This document shows, in pieces, positions 40,586 through 49,884 of a stretch of DNA of 64,000 nucleotides. How positions within the stretch are numbered: position 1 is the first letter of the stretch; each line of letters begins with the position of its first letter. Origin of the DNA: JAXMCK01 sp046349395 (GTDB lineage: Bacteria; Pseudomonadota; Alphaproteobacteria; Geminicoccales; Geminicoccaceae); NCBI GenBank assembly GCA_046349395.1, contig JAXMCK010000005.1, positions 682,001 through 746,000 of the forward strand. The letters are read 5' to 3'. The notes beneath the pieces are model-generated. The model saw only the letters and a list, made by a program, of their open reading frames with translations. It did not search any database and was not told where the DNA came from. A program made the position numbers and the translations under genes.

Positions 40586-40702
40586 TCCAGCGTAGAAGTG
40601 GAACAGGCTCGATCTGGGCTAGCCGAGGCGTCGAGACCGCGGCATCATTTCGGGCATAGCGCGGCCGCCGCAGATCACGGCCGCAGGATCAGGGAGAAGT
40701 TG

Positions 40703-41938
40703 ATGATTCGTCCGGGCCTTCGGACGGCGCTGCTTGGTGGCGCCCTGTTGTTCCTCGCCGGTGCCGCCGATGCCGGCACCCTCGTCATCAACGCCGACAC
40801 CTCCGACCCCGCCCCGCGCGCGGCCTGGGAAGCGGCGGTCCAGCAGTTCCAGAAGGAAAACCCGGACGTCGAGGTCAAGTTCAACGTCTACGACCACGAG
40901 TCCTACAAGAAGTCGATCCGCAACTGGCTGACCTCGGCTTCGCCCGACGTCGTGTTCTGGTATGTCGGCAACCGGATGGGCCAGTTCGTGAAGCCGAGCC
41001 TGCTGGAAGACGTCAGTAGCGTCTACACGGACGACGTGAAGGGCAGCCTCAGCCAGGCCGCACTCGACCTCGTGACGGTCGACGGCAAGCAGTACGGCGT
41101 CGCCTACACCTATTATCAGTGGGGCCTCTACTACCGTAAGGACCTGCTGGACAAGGCCGGCATCACGGCGGCGCCGACCAGCTGGAACGGACTGCTCGAG
41201 GCCTGCGAGAAGCTCAACGCGTCCGGCGTGGCGCCGATCGCCATCGGCTCGAAGGATCTGTGGCCGACGGCCGGCTGGTTCGACTACATCGACCTGCGCG
41301 AGAACGGCTACGACTTCCACATGCAGCTGATGGGCGGCAGCGTCCCTTACACCGACCAGCGCGTGAAGAACGTGTTCGGCAAGTGGAAGGAGCTGCTCGA
41401 CAAGAACTGCTTCGTGAAGAACCACGCCTCGGTCAGCTGGCAGGAGAGCCAGGCCCTGCTCTACCAGGGCAAGGCGGCGATGATGCTGATCGGCAATTTC
41501 ATCGCACCGAACTTCCCGCCCGAGGTTGCGGACAAGATGGCGTTCGCACCCTTCCCGATGATCACGGAAGGCGTGGCGCTGGCGGAGGACGCGCCGATGG
41601 ACTCCGTGCACGTCCCGGCGAAGGCGCAGAACAAGGAAGACGCCAAGAAATTCCTGGCCTTCGTCGCCCGGGCAGACGTGCAGGAGGCCATCAACAAGGC
41701 GCTGCTCCAGATCCCGGTGAACAAGAACGCCGGCATCGCCGACGACCGCTTCCTGGTGGCCGGCAAGGAACTGCTGGGCCAGGCGCAGCACATCGCGCAG
41801 TTCTTCGACCGCGACACCTCGGAGGACTTGGCGACGATCGGCATGAAGGGCTTCCAGGAATTCATGATCAAGCCGGATAGGATCGACGCCGTGCTCGACA
41901 ATCTCGAGCGCGCCCGCAAGCGCATCTACAAGCAGTAA
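40703..41938 (+). CDS. Sugar ABC transporter substrate-binding protein (galactoside operon)
   Basis: 411 aa periplasmic binding protein of the carbohydrate family 1 (MalE/UgpB type). Sec signal MIRPGLRTALLGGALLFLAG, cut after ADA. The mature start GTLVINADTSDPAPRAAWEAAVQQFQKENPDVEVKF is typical. Ligand-loop marks: GVAYTYYQWGLYYRKDLLDKAG and GKAAMMLIGNF. GGGAG lies 7 bases before the ATG. It opens the operon of permeases, alpha-galactosidase, ATPase, beta-galactosidase and lactonase, so its ligand is probably a galactoside such as raffinose, melibiose or a galacto-oligosaccharide. A stable hairpin follows it before the permease genes. Confidence 0.9.
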   Translation: MIRPGLRTALLGGALLFLAGAADAGTLVINADTSDPAPRAAWEAAVQQFQKENPDVEVKFNVYDHESYKKSIRNWLTSASPDVVFWYVGNRMGQFVKPSLLEDVSSVYTDDVKGSLSQAALDLVTVDGKQYGVAYTYYQWGLYYRKDLLDKAGITAAPTSWNGLLEACEKLNASGVAPIAIGSKDLWPTAGWFDYIDLRENGYDFHMQLMGGSVPYTDQRVKNVFGKWKELLDKNCFVKNHASVSWQESQALLYQGKAAMMLIGNFIAPNFPPEVADKMAFAPFPMITEGVALAEDAPMDSVHVPAKAQNKEDAKKFLAFVARADVQEAINKALLQIPVNKNAGIADDRFLVAGKELLGQAQHIAQFFDRDTSEDLATIGMKGFQEFMIKPDRIDAVLDNLERARKRIYKQ

Positions 41939-41948
41939 AGAGAGGAGC

Positions 41949-41973
41949 GGCCGCCGGCGCGGAGCCGGCGGCC
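41949..41973 (+). promoter_or_regulatory. Intercistronic hairpin between binding-protein and permease genes
   Basis: GGCCGCCGGC (41949-41958) and GCCGGCGGCC (41964-41973) pair perfectly around five bases, in the 43-base gap. No T-run, so it is more likely a partial terminator or a 3' stabiliser that keeps the binding protein more abundant than the permeases, as in other sugar operons. Confidence 0.6.
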
Positions 41974-41981
41974 CTTCGCCG

Positions 41982-42893
41982 ATGGCGACGCACGCGATCC
42001 CGGCCGCCCGGGTCGCCGACAGCTGGTGGCAGCGCCACCAGATGCGGCTCACGCCGATCATCCTGCTGATCCCGGCGCTGCTCTTCTTTTCGGTCTTCGT
42101 GCTGTGGCCGATCATCGCCAGTATCAAGCTGTCGCTCTACGACTGGGACGGCATCAGCGAGCCAACCTTCGTCGGTCTCGGCAATTATGCCGAGCTCTTG
42201 ACCGACCCTGTCTTCTTCACCGCGATCCGCAACAACATCTTCTGGCTCGTGGCCTACATGCTGGCCCCGGTGTTCGGGCTGGCGCTGGCGCTATTCCTGA
42301 ACCAGCAGGTGTTCGGCATCCGGCTGGTGAAGTCGCTCTTCTTCTTCCCCTTCGTCATCAGCCAGGTCGTCGTCGGCCTCGTCTTCGCCTGGTTCTTCAA
42401 CGCCGAGTTCGGCCTCCTGAACCAGATCTTGGCCTGGATCGGGCTCCCGCCCGTTGCACTCCTGGAAGACGAGCGCTGGGCCACCTTCGCCATCATCCTG
42501 GCGGGCCTCTGGCCGCAGACGGCCTACTGCATGATCCTTTATCTGACGGGGCTCACCGCCATCAATCCGGAACAGATCGAGGCCGCCCGCATGGACGGGG
42601 CCAAGGGCTGGCGCCTGCTCTGGCACGTCGTCCTCCCGCAGCTACGCCCGGCGACCTTCATCGCGGTCGTGGTTTGCGTCGTGGGCGCCCTGCGCAGCTT
42701 CGATCTCGTCTCGATCATGACCTTGGGCGGCCCCTACAACAGCTCCACGGTGCTCGCCTATTACATGTACGAGCAGACCTTCCTCTCGTTCCGCTACGGC
42801 TACGGGGCGGCGATCGCCGTCGTCCTCTTCCTCATCATGGACGTCTACATCACCTTTTTCCTGTGGCACATGCTGAAGCGCGAGCGGGGCTGA
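41982..42893 (+). CDS. Sugar ABC transporter permease, MalF type
   Basis: 303 aa inner-membrane permease with six helices. The EAA loop QIEAARMDGAKGWRLLWHVVLP (about residues 192-213) docks the ATPase. Opening helix LTPIILLIPALLFFSVFVLWPI is standard for the family. It pairs with the permease at 42898, four bases downstream, and with the ATPase at 45908. Imports the sugar bound by the protein encoded at 40703. Confidence 0.92.
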   Translation: MATHAIPAARVADSWWQRHQMRLTPIILLIPALLFFSVFVLWPIIASIKLSLYDWDGISEPTFVGLGNYAELLTDPVFFTAIRNNIFWLVAYMLAPVFGLALALFLNQQVFGIRLVKSLFFFPFVISQVVVGLVFAWFFNAEFGLLNQILAWIGLPPVALLEDERWATFAIILAGLWPQTAYCMILYLTGLTAINPEQIEAARMDGAKGWRLLWHVVLPQLRPATFIAVVVCVVGALRSFDLVSIMTLGGPYNSSTVLAYYMYEQTFLSFRYGYGAAIAVVLFLIMDVYITFFLWHMLKRERG

Positions 42894-42897
42894 GCGC

Positions 42898-43752
42898 ATG
42901 TTTCCGACCCCGATCGAGAAGACCTCGCCCCCGGTCCGTGCGGGCTACGGCATCGCCCTGCCGCTGAGCCTGATCATCTGGCTCCTGCCGCTGTTCGCCG
43001 TGATGCTGACCTCGGTCCGCTCGATCGAGGATCTGAACCGCGGCAATTTCTGGGGCTGGCCGACGGAGATCCAGTTCATCCAGAACTACTCGGCGGTGTT
43101 CACGACCTCGCCGATGGGCCGCTTCATCCTCAACAGCATCATGATCACCCTGCCGGCGACGGCGGGTGCTTTGGCCCTTTCCTGTCTCGCCGGCTACGCG
43201 CTGGCGAAGTACAAGTTTCCGGGCAACCTTGCCCTGTTCGCGATCTTCATCGCCGGCAATTTCGTGCCGTTCCAGGTGCTGATGATCCCGGTCCGGGATC
43301 TGATGATCAACACGATCCCGCTCTATGACACGATCTGGGCGCTGGTCGTCTTCCACGTCGCCTTCCAAACCGGTTTCTGCACGCTCTTCATGCGCAACTT
43401 CATTAAGCAGTTGCCGGACGCGTTGATCGAGGCCGCACGGATCGAGGGCGTGTCGGAGCTTCGGATCTTCTGGCACGTCGTATTGCCGCTGGTGCGGCCC
43501 GCGATCGCGGCCCTGGCGGTGCTGATCTTCACCTTCATCTGGAACGATTATTTCTGGGCGCTGGTGCTGGTGCAGTCGGACGATGTGCGCCCGGTCACCG
43601 CCGGGCTGCAGTCGCTGCGCGGGATGTGGCTCGCGTCCTGGCAGCTCATCTCGGCAGGGTCGATCATCGCCGCCATCCCGCCCGTCGTGATCTTCTTCCT
43701 GATGCAGAAGCACTTCATCGCCGGCCTGACCCTCGGGGCGACCAAGGAATGA
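42898..43752 (+). CDS. Sugar ABC transporter permease, MalG type
   Basis: 284 aa partner permease with six helices and the EAA loop LIEAARIEGVSELRIFWHVVLP (about residues 175-196). The C-terminal part (FIWNDYFWALVLVQ... MQKHFIAGLTLGATKE) ends in the usual LTxGAxKG-like motif. Its stop overlaps the alpha-galactosidase ATG as ATGA, so transporter and hydrolase are made together. Confidence 0.92.
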   Translation: MFPTPIEKTSPPVRAGYGIALPLSLIIWLLPLFAVMLTSVRSIEDLNRGNFWGWPTEIQFIQNYSAVFTTSPMGRFILNSIMITLPATAGALALSCLAGYALAKYKFPGNLALFAIFIAGNFVPFQVLMIPVRDLMINTIPLYDTIWALVVFHVAFQTGFCTLFMRNFIKQLPDALIEAARIEGVSELRIFWHVVLPLVRPAIAALAVLIFTFIWNDYFWALVLVQSDDVRPVTAGLQSLRGMWLASWQLISAGSIIAAIPPVVIFFLMQKHFIAGLTLGATKE

Positions 43753-45902
43753 GGGTCTGGTCCCTCCAGGAAGGCATGGGCGAGATCGTGCTGGTCGAGA
43801 ACCCGGGCGGCGTGCCGGTCGTCGGCCGGATGGGTCACGCGTTCCAGTTCCAGGGCGCGGCGCCGGACAGCATGGAGCCGGCCCTGCACGAGCGTGCCGT
43901 GCCGAACGCGTCGTTGGACAAGGACGTGCCACCCCGCACGCTGGTGACGACCGGCGGCGAGGGTGCATTCGGGACGCCTTCGATCGCAGGCTCGCGCGCC
44001 GACGGCACCGGCTGGCTGCTGGCATTCGCGACGAAGTCCGTGGTCACCGCCGACGGGCGGATGACCGTGCGGCTTGCCGACGAGCGCAATGGGCTGGAGT
44101 TGAGTGTCGTCCTGTCCTTGCCGGCCAAGGGTCAGGTGGTCGAGCAGACCCTGACCCTGCGCAACAACGGGTCCGAGCCGTTCCGGGTCGACCGGCTGAT
44201 GGCGCAGTTCTTCGTTCCCGGCGGCGACGCCGAGGTGATCACATTGGCGGGCCGCTGGGGCATGGAGTTCCAGGAGCGGCGGGAGCGCCTCGGTGTCGCG
44301 ACCTGGTCGCGCATCAACCGCCGGGGCCGGACGTCACACGATGTCTTTCCGGGCGTTATCCTGGGCACGGAGACGGATCAGCCGCTGCTGCAGGATCGGC
44401 GAACCTCGGCCTTCCACCTCGCCTGGAGCGGCAACAGCGAGATCCTGATCGAGCCGTTGGACGATTCCGGGTGGGTGATCCAGCTGGGAGAGCACTGGCT
44501 GCCGGGCGAGGTCATCCTGCAGCCCGGCGAGGCAGCAACGACGCCGACGGCGCTGATGCGCGTGCCGAGCGCTCGCGGGCCGGCCACAGGCCACGCCTTC
44601 CACCGCTACCTCCGCGATCACGTCCTCTCGTGGCCCGGCACGACCATAACGCCGCGGCCGGTGACGCTGAACACCTGGGAAGGCAACTATTTCGACCTCG
44701 ACGAGACGCGGCTTCGGGCCCAGGCCGAGGCGGCGGCGAAGCTCGGGATCGAGCGCTTCGTGCTGGACGACGGCTGGTTCGGCCGCCGCGACGACGACAC
44801 GACCTCGCTCGGCGACTGGACCCCGCATCCGGTGAAGTTCCCGCATGGGCTGCGGCCGCTGGCGGAGCATGTGCGTAGGCTCGGCATGGAGTTCGGCCTC
44901 TGGGTCGAGCCCGAGATGGTGAGCCCGGACAGCGACCTCTTCCGGGCACATCCGGAGTGGGCGCTGCAGGTCCAGGGCCGGCCGCTGCTGACGGGCCGGA
45001 AGCAGCTTGTCCTTGATCTCGGCCGGGCCGAGGTCGTCGATCATCTGTTCACGGCGCTGGACGAGGTGCTGCGCGGGGCGCCGATCTCGTACCTGAAATG
45101 GGACATGAACCGGGACCTAACGGCCGCCGGCGACGCAACGGGCCGGCCGGGCTACCGAAAGCATGTGCTGGGGCTCTACGCGCTGCTCGACCGGCTGCGG
45201 GCGGCGCATCCCGAGGTCGAGATCGAGTCCTGCGCCTCGGGCGGCGGGCGGGCGGACTACGGAATCTTGCGGCGGACGCACCGGATCTGGACCTCGGACG
45301 GCACCGATCCGCTGACCCGCATCGCCATCCAGCGCGGCTTCTTGCGCTTCTTCCCGCCCGAGATCATGGGGGCGCACGTCTCGGCCTCGCCCAACCACCA
45401 GACCGGGCGAACCTACAGCCTCGCCTTTCGGGCCATCGTCGCCTTGCCGGGCCATTTCGGGGTCGAGCTCGACCCGCTCCGGCTCGATGATGCGGAACGG
45501 GCGGAACTCGCGGGCTGGATCGCCCTGCACAAGCGCTTACGACCCCTGCTGCACCGGCCCGGCATCGCGATCCAGGACATCCCGGATCAGTCCGGGCGGT
45601 CGGGTTGGGCCTTTATCGACGAGGACGCGACCGTGCTGATCCTCGTCCAGGAACGACAGCAGGAGACGCGCATCCCGCCGCCGCTATGGGTGCCGCTCCA
45701 TCCCTCCACCAACGGCCGCTTCCGTCTGTCCTTACCGGCACCGCAACGACCGTCGTGGCCGCGTGCGACGGCGACCCAGAAGGCGCTGCTCGACGGCTCG
45801 CTGGTGCTGGGCGGCGGCGAATTGGGACGGTTTCCGCTGCAACTCCCGGAACTGGCGCCGCAGAGCGGCCTCGTCATCCTGTGCGAGACGGTGAAGGAAT
45901 AA
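43749..45902 (+). CDS. Alpha-galactosidase, GH36
   Basis: 717 aa cytoplasmic glycoside hydrolase that removes terminal alpha-galactosyl units. N-terminal beta-supersandwich, TIM barrel from about residue 310, C-terminal beta domain. Catalytic nucleophile Asp452 in YLKWDMNRD and acid/base Asp517 in TSDGTDP, with ESCASGGGRAD in between; all three are GH36 hallmarks, and VLDDGWFGRRDDDTTSLGDW is the conserved substrate loop. No signal peptide, consistent with hydrolysis after import. Coupled by ATGA to the upstream permease and followed after 5 bases by the ATPase gene. Confidence 0.93.
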   Translation: MRVWSLQEGMGEIVLVENPGGVPVVGRMGHAFQFQGAAPDSMEPALHERAVPNASLDKDVPPRTLVTTGGEGAFGTPSIAGSRADGTGWLLAFATKSVVTADGRMTVRLADERNGLELSVVLSLPAKGQVVEQTLTLRNNGSEPFRVDRLMAQFFVPGGDAEVITLAGRWGMEFQERRERLGVATWSRINRRGRTSHDVFPGVILGTETDQPLLQDRRTSAFHLAWSGNSEILIEPLDDSGWVIQLGEHWLPGEVILQPGEAATTPTALMRVPSARGPATGHAFHRYLRDHVLSWPGTTITPRPVTLNTWEGNYFDLDETRLRAQAEAAAKLGIERFVLDDGWFGRRDDDTTSLGDWTPHPVKFPHGLRPLAEHVRRLGMEFGLWVEPEMVSPDSDLFRAHPEWALQVQGRPLLTGRKQLVLDLGRAEVVDHLFTALDEVLRGAPISYLKWDMNRDLTAAGDATGRPGYRKHVLGLYALLDRLRAAHPEVEIESCASGGGRADYGILRRTHRIWTSDGTDPLTRIAIQRGFLRFFPPEIMGAHVSASPNHQTGRTYSLAFRAIVALPGHFGVELDPLRLDDAERAELAGWIALHKRLRPLLHRPGIAIQDIPDQSGRSGWAFIDEDATVLILVQERQQETRIPPPLWVPLHPSTNGRFRLSLPAPQRPSWPRATATQKALLDGSLVLGGGELGRFPLQLPELAPQSGLVILCETVKE

Positions 45903-45907
45903 CGACC

Positions 45908-47017
45908 ATGGCCACCGTCAATCTGCGCGGCGTGCACAAGCGGTTCGGGGACGTTCCCATCATCAAGGGTGTGGACCTCGACATCGCCGATCACGAGTTC
46001 TGCGTCTTCGTCGGCCCGTCCGGCTGCGGGAAGTCCACCCTGCTCCGGCTCGTCGCCGGGCTCGAGGTCATCAGCGAGGGGCGGCTCGAGATCGGCGGGC
46101 GCGACATGACGAAGACACCGCCGGCCAATCGCGGTGTGGCCATGGTGTTCCAGTCCTACGCCCTCTACCCGCACATGACCGTGGCCGAGAACATCGGCTT
46201 CGGCCTCAAGATGGCGCGCGCTCCCAAGGCCGAGATCGAGACGAAGGTCGGCCGCGCGGCGCAGATGCTGCAGCTCACGCACCTCCTGGAACGCAAGCCG
46301 GCGCAGCTGTCGGGCGGGCAGCGCCAGCGCGTCGCGATCGGGCGCGCCATCGTCCGCGAGCCCGACGTGTTCCTGTTCGACGAGCCGCTCTCGAACCTCG
46401 ACGCGGCCCTGCGCGTGCAGATGCGGATGGAGCTGGGCCAGCTGCACCAGGATCTCGACGCAACGATGATCTACGTCACCCACGATCAGGTCGAGGCGAT
46501 GACCATGGCCGACAAGATCGTGGTGCTGAACGGCGGCCTGATCGAACAGGCGGGCTCGCCCTTGGAGCTGTACCACCGGCCGCGCAACACCTTCGTCGCC
46601 GGCTTCATCGGCAGCCCGAAGATGAACCTCCTGAAGACGCGGGTCTCGGCGGTGACGGACGGCAGCGCCGCGGTCGACCTACCGGGCGGAGGCACGATTC
46701 CGCTGCCCGTGCCGGCGGGCCGGGTGCGGCAGGGTCAGGAGGTCACCCTCGGCGTGCGTCCGGAGCATCTGCAGGCCGGCCGGCCGGGCGAGGCCAAGCT
46801 CGACGGCAACGTGCGGCTGGCCGAGCATCTGGGGGCAGAGACGTTGCTCCATGTCGAGCTGAACGGTGGCGCACCGCTCACCGTGCGGGCCGACGGGCTC
46901 GACCGGCACCGGCCGGGCGATCCGATCAGCGTCGGCCTCGACACCCGCTGCTGCCACCTCTTCGACGACAAGGGGCAGGCGATCCTCAACGGCTCGCTGC
47001 TCGACGGCCAGGGCTGA
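45908..47017 (+). CDS. Sugar ABC transporter ATP-binding protein (UgpC/MsmK type)
   Basis: 369 aa ATPase: Walker A GPSGCGKST, Q-loop MVFQSYALYPHMTV, signature LSGGQRQRVAIGRAI, Walker B DVFLFDEPLSNLDAALR, H-loop YVTHDQVEAM, then a TOBE/OB domain (about residues 240-369). It powers the permeases at 41982 and 42898. The gene lies between the two galactosidase genes, five bases after GH36, and its TGA shares a base with the ATG of the beta-galactosidase gene (TGATG). Confidence 0.93.
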   Translation: MATVNLRGVHKRFGDVPIIKGVDLDIADHEFCVFVGPSGCGKSTLLRLVAGLEVISEGRLEIGGRDMTKTPPANRGVAMVFQSYALYPHMTVAENIGFGLKMARAPKAEIETKVGRAAQMLQLTHLLERKPAQLSGGQRQRVAIGRAIVREPDVFLFDEPLSNLDAALRVQMRMELGQLHQDLDATMIYVTHDQVEAMTMADKIVVLNGGLIEQAGSPLELYHRPRNTFVAGFIGSPKMNLLKTRVSAVTDGSAAVDLPGGGTIPLPVPAGRVRQGQEVTLGVRPEHLQAGRPGEAKLDGNVRLAEHLGAETLLHVELNGGAPLTVRADGLDRHRPGDPISVGLDTRCCHLFDDKGQAILNGSLLDGQG

Positions 47018-48945
47018 TGCTGGGGGTCTGCTACTATCCCGAGCACTGGCCGGAGGACTGGTGGGCCGAGGACGCGCGGCGGATGCGCGAGATCGGCATC
47101 ACTTATGTCCGCATCGGCGAGTTCGCCTGGAGCCGGATCGAGCCGGAGCGGGATCTCTTCGATTGGGAGTGGCTCGACCGGGCGATGGACGTGCTGGGAG
47201 CGGCCGGCCTCAAGGTCGTGCTGGGCACGCCGACGGCGACGCCACCCAAATGGCTCGTCGACGGTCATCCCGAAATGCTGGCGGTCGACCGCGAGGGTCG
47301 CCTGCGGGGCTTCGGCTCGCGGCGGCACTACAATTTCTCGGACCCGTCCTGGCACGCGGAGACGGACCGGATCGTCGAGGCGATCGCGAAGCGATACGGC
47401 CGGCACCCGGCACTCGTGGGTTGGCAGACCGACAACGAGTATGGCTGCCACGATACGATCCTGAGCTATGCCACGGCCGATAGGATCGCCTTCCGCGACT
47501 GGCTACGCCGCCGCTACCAGACCCCTGGGCAACTGAACGAGGCTTGGGGCAACACCTTCTGGAGCATGGAGCTGCGGGACTGGGCCGAGGTGGAGCTGCC
47601 GAACCTCACCGTGACCGAGGCCAATCCAGCGGCCTGGCTCGACTTCTGGCGCTTCGCCTCGGACCAGGTGGTCGCCTACAACCGAAGGCAGGTTGAGATC
47701 ATCCGGGCGCATTCGCCGGACCGCTGGATCACCCACAACTTCATGGGCCTGTTCCACGACTTCGACCATTGGGCGGTTGGCGCGGATCTCGATTTGTCGT
47801 CGTGGGACAGCTACCCCCTGGGATTCGTCGAGCGGTTCCCGTTCACGGAGGCCGAGCGCAACCGCTGGGCCCCGACCTCGCATCCCGACATGGCGTCGTT
47901 CCACCACGACCTCTATCGCGGCGTCGGCCGTGGGCGCTGGTGGGTGATGGAGCAGCAGCCGGGGCCGGTGAACTGGGCGCCGTGGAACCCGACGCCGCTG
48001 CCCGGGATGGTCCGGCTGTGGACTTGGGAGGCGCTGGCCCACGGGGCCGAGGTCGTCTCCTACTTCCGATGGCGGCAGGCGCCGTTCGCCCAGGAGCAGA
48101 TGCATGCGGGCTTGAACCGGCCGGATCGGGCGCTGTCGCCCGGGGGGCACGAGGCGACGCGGGTCGGGCGCGAGTTGCAGGCCCTGAGCCTGGGCCCGAG
48201 CCGACCGGCCGAGGTGGCGTTCCTCTTCGACTACGAGGCGTCCTGGATCACCCGGATCCAGCCGCAGGGGGCCGACTTCTCCTATCTGGAGATGACCTAC
48301 CGCTGGTATGAGGCGCTACGCCGGCTGGGGCTCGACGTCGATTTCGTCCGACCCGGGGCGCCGCTCGACGGCTACCGGGCGGTGATCGTGCCGACGCTGC
48401 CGCATGTGAGCGACGCTGCCCTGCGGGCGTTCCAAGCCTGCACCGGCGTCGTGCTGTACGGCCCCAGGACGGGGTCGAAGACGCGGAGCTTGTCCATTCC
48501 GGAGACGCTGCCGCCGGGACCGCTGCAGGCGCTGCTGCCGATGCGTGTGGCCGAAGTCGCCTCGCTCCGGCCGGGGCTGGAGGTCGAGGTGTCCGGTAGC
48601 GTCGCCGGTAGTGCACGGCGCTGGCGCGAGCGGGTCGAGACGAGCCTGACGCCGCTCGCGACGTTCCCGGACGGCAGCGCAGCATTCGTAGCTCGGGGTA
48701 ACCATCACTACCTCGCCAGCTGGCCAGATGGGACGCTGCTCGATGCCGTGCTCCGCCACGTTCTGGCCGCGGCCAGCGTGACGCTCACGCCGGTGCCGGA
48801 CCATGTCCGCCTGCGGAGGCGGGGCGATCTCACCTTCGCCTTCAACTACGGCCCCGAGCCGTGGCCACTGCCGGAGGGCGCCCGGCCTGTCATGGGCGAT
48901 ACCGTCGTGGGGGCGCAGGATCTCGCCTGCTGGCGCGCCGGCTGA
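47017..48945 (+). CDS. Beta-galactosidase, GH42
   Basis: 642 aa cytoplasmic enzyme that hydrolyses beta-galactosides. Opens YYPEHWPEDWWAEDARRM, the GH42 signature. Acid/base Glu141 (QTDNEYG) and nucleophile Glu312 (WWVMEQQPG) fall at positions I recall for the Thermus A4 enzyme. WYEALRRLGLDVDFV begins the glutamine-amidotransferase-like trimerisation domain (from about residue 395), followed by the C-terminal beta domain. No signal peptide. It complements the GH36 enzyme in the same operon, so mixed alpha/beta-galactosides can be used. Seventy-two bases separate it from the lactonase gene. Confidence 0.93.
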   Translation: MLGVCYYPEHWPEDWWAEDARRMREIGITYVRIGEFAWSRIEPERDLFDWEWLDRAMDVLGAAGLKVVLGTPTATPPKWLVDGHPEMLAVDREGRLRGFGSRRHYNFSDPSWHAETDRIVEAIAKRYGRHPALVGWQTDNEYGCHDTILSYATADRIAFRDWLRRRYQTPGQLNEAWGNTFWSMELRDWAEVELPNLTVTEANPAAWLDFWRFASDQVVAYNRRQVEIIRAHSPDRWITHNFMGLFHDFDHWAVGADLDLSSWDSYPLGFVERFPFTEAERNRWAPTSHPDMASFHHDLYRGVGRGRWWVMEQQPGPVNWAPWNPTPLPGMVRLWTWEALAHGAEVVSYFRWRQAPFAQEQMHAGLNRPDRALSPGGHEATRVGRELQALSLGPSRPAEVAFLFDYEASWITRIQPQGADFSYLEMTYRWYEALRRLGLDVDFVRPGAPLDGYRAVIVPTLPHVSDAALRAFQACTGVVLYGPRTGSKTRSLSIPETLPPGPLQALLPMRVAEVASLRPGLEVEVSGSVAGSARRWRERVETSLTPLATFPDGSAAFVARGNHHYLASWPDGTLLDAVLRHVLAAASVTLTPVPDHVRLRRRGDLTFAFNYGPEPWPLPEGARPVMGDTVVGAQDLACWRAG

Positions 48946-49017
48946 ATCGGCGAAGACCCCGTCGCGTCGACTTACGGTGCAGGCTATCTCTCGCCCGGGC
49001 CGCATGGGAGATGCCGG

Positions 49018-49884
49018 ATGACGGGTCGCGGGTTCGAGGTCGTGGCACCGACACGGGACAAGCTCGGCGAGAGCATCCTGTGCCATCCTGTCGACAAGAC
49101 GCTATGGTGGATCGACTGCTTCGGGCCGACCGTGCACCGGTTGGACCCCCGGACCGGCGAGCGAATGGATCTCACCATCGAAAGTGCGAAGCTGATCGGC
49201 TCGCTGACTTTCGCCAGAGGGGGGCGGCTGATCCTGGCACTCGACGACGCCATGGTGCTGTTCGATCCGGCAACGGGTGCCCGGCAGACCTTTTCGGCCC
49301 CCGAGGCCGGGCGCGATGCCGTGGCGATGAACGACAGCAAGGTGACGCGCGACGGCAAGGCACTCTGGGCCGGCAGCTACGACGTGGGCGAGGTCGAGCC
49401 GCGCGGCGTGCTGTGGCGTATCGGGCCGGACGGTACCGCCACGATCGGCGATGCGGGCTTCGCCGTCAGCAACGGCCCCAGCTTCTCCCCGGACGGCCGG
49501 ATCCTTTATTTCAGCGACAGCATGGCAAGACGGGTGATCGCCTACGAGATCCTGGGCAGCCGCCTGGGTCCCCGGCGCATCCTCACGACGCTGAGCGAGG
49601 AGGAGGGCGTTCCGGACGGCCTGACCGTCGATGCGCGGGGCCGGATCTGGTGCGCCTGCTACGGCGGTGGTCGCGTCCTGTTGCTCGGACCCGACGGCGA
49701 GCGGCTCGACGAATTGAAGGTGCCGGCTACTTTCGTAACAAGCACCTGCCTCGGCGGCGAGGATCTGAAGACGCTCTACATCACGACCGGCCAGAATCCG
49801 ACGCCGGGAGAGGTGGACGGAGCGGTGTTCTCCTGCCGGGTCGACGTTGCGGGCCTGCCTGAACCGATCTTCGGGGTAGCCTAA
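49018..49884 (+). CDS. SMP-30/gluconolactonase family protein
   Basis: 288 aa six-bladed propeller lactonase. Metal-site residues fit the family: Glu in KLGESILCHPV, Asn in SNGPSFSPDG, and Asp in VPDGLTVDARG. Members open sugar lactones (glucono-, galactono-, arabinono-lactone) to aldonates. Placed after the alpha- and beta-galactosidase genes it may act on galactono-lactone in an oxidative galactose route; the galactose dehydrogenase would have to be elsewhere. It converges with and overlaps by four bases the enolase-superfamily gene at 49881, a candidate aldonate dehydratase. Confidence 0.87.
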   Translation: MTGRGFEVVAPTRDKLGESILCHPVDKTLWWIDCFGPTVHRLDPRTGERMDLTIESAKLIGSLTFARGGRLILALDDAMVLFDPATGARQTFSAPEAGRDAVAMNDSKVTRDGKALWAGSYDVGEVEPRGVLWRIGPDGTATIGDAGFAVSNGPSFSPDGRILYFSDSMARRVIAYEILGSRLGPRRILTTLSEEEGVPDGLTVDARGRIWCACYGGGRVLLLGPDGERLDELKVPATFVTSTCLGGEDLKTLYITTGQNPTPGEVDGAVFSCRVDVAGLPEPIFGVA

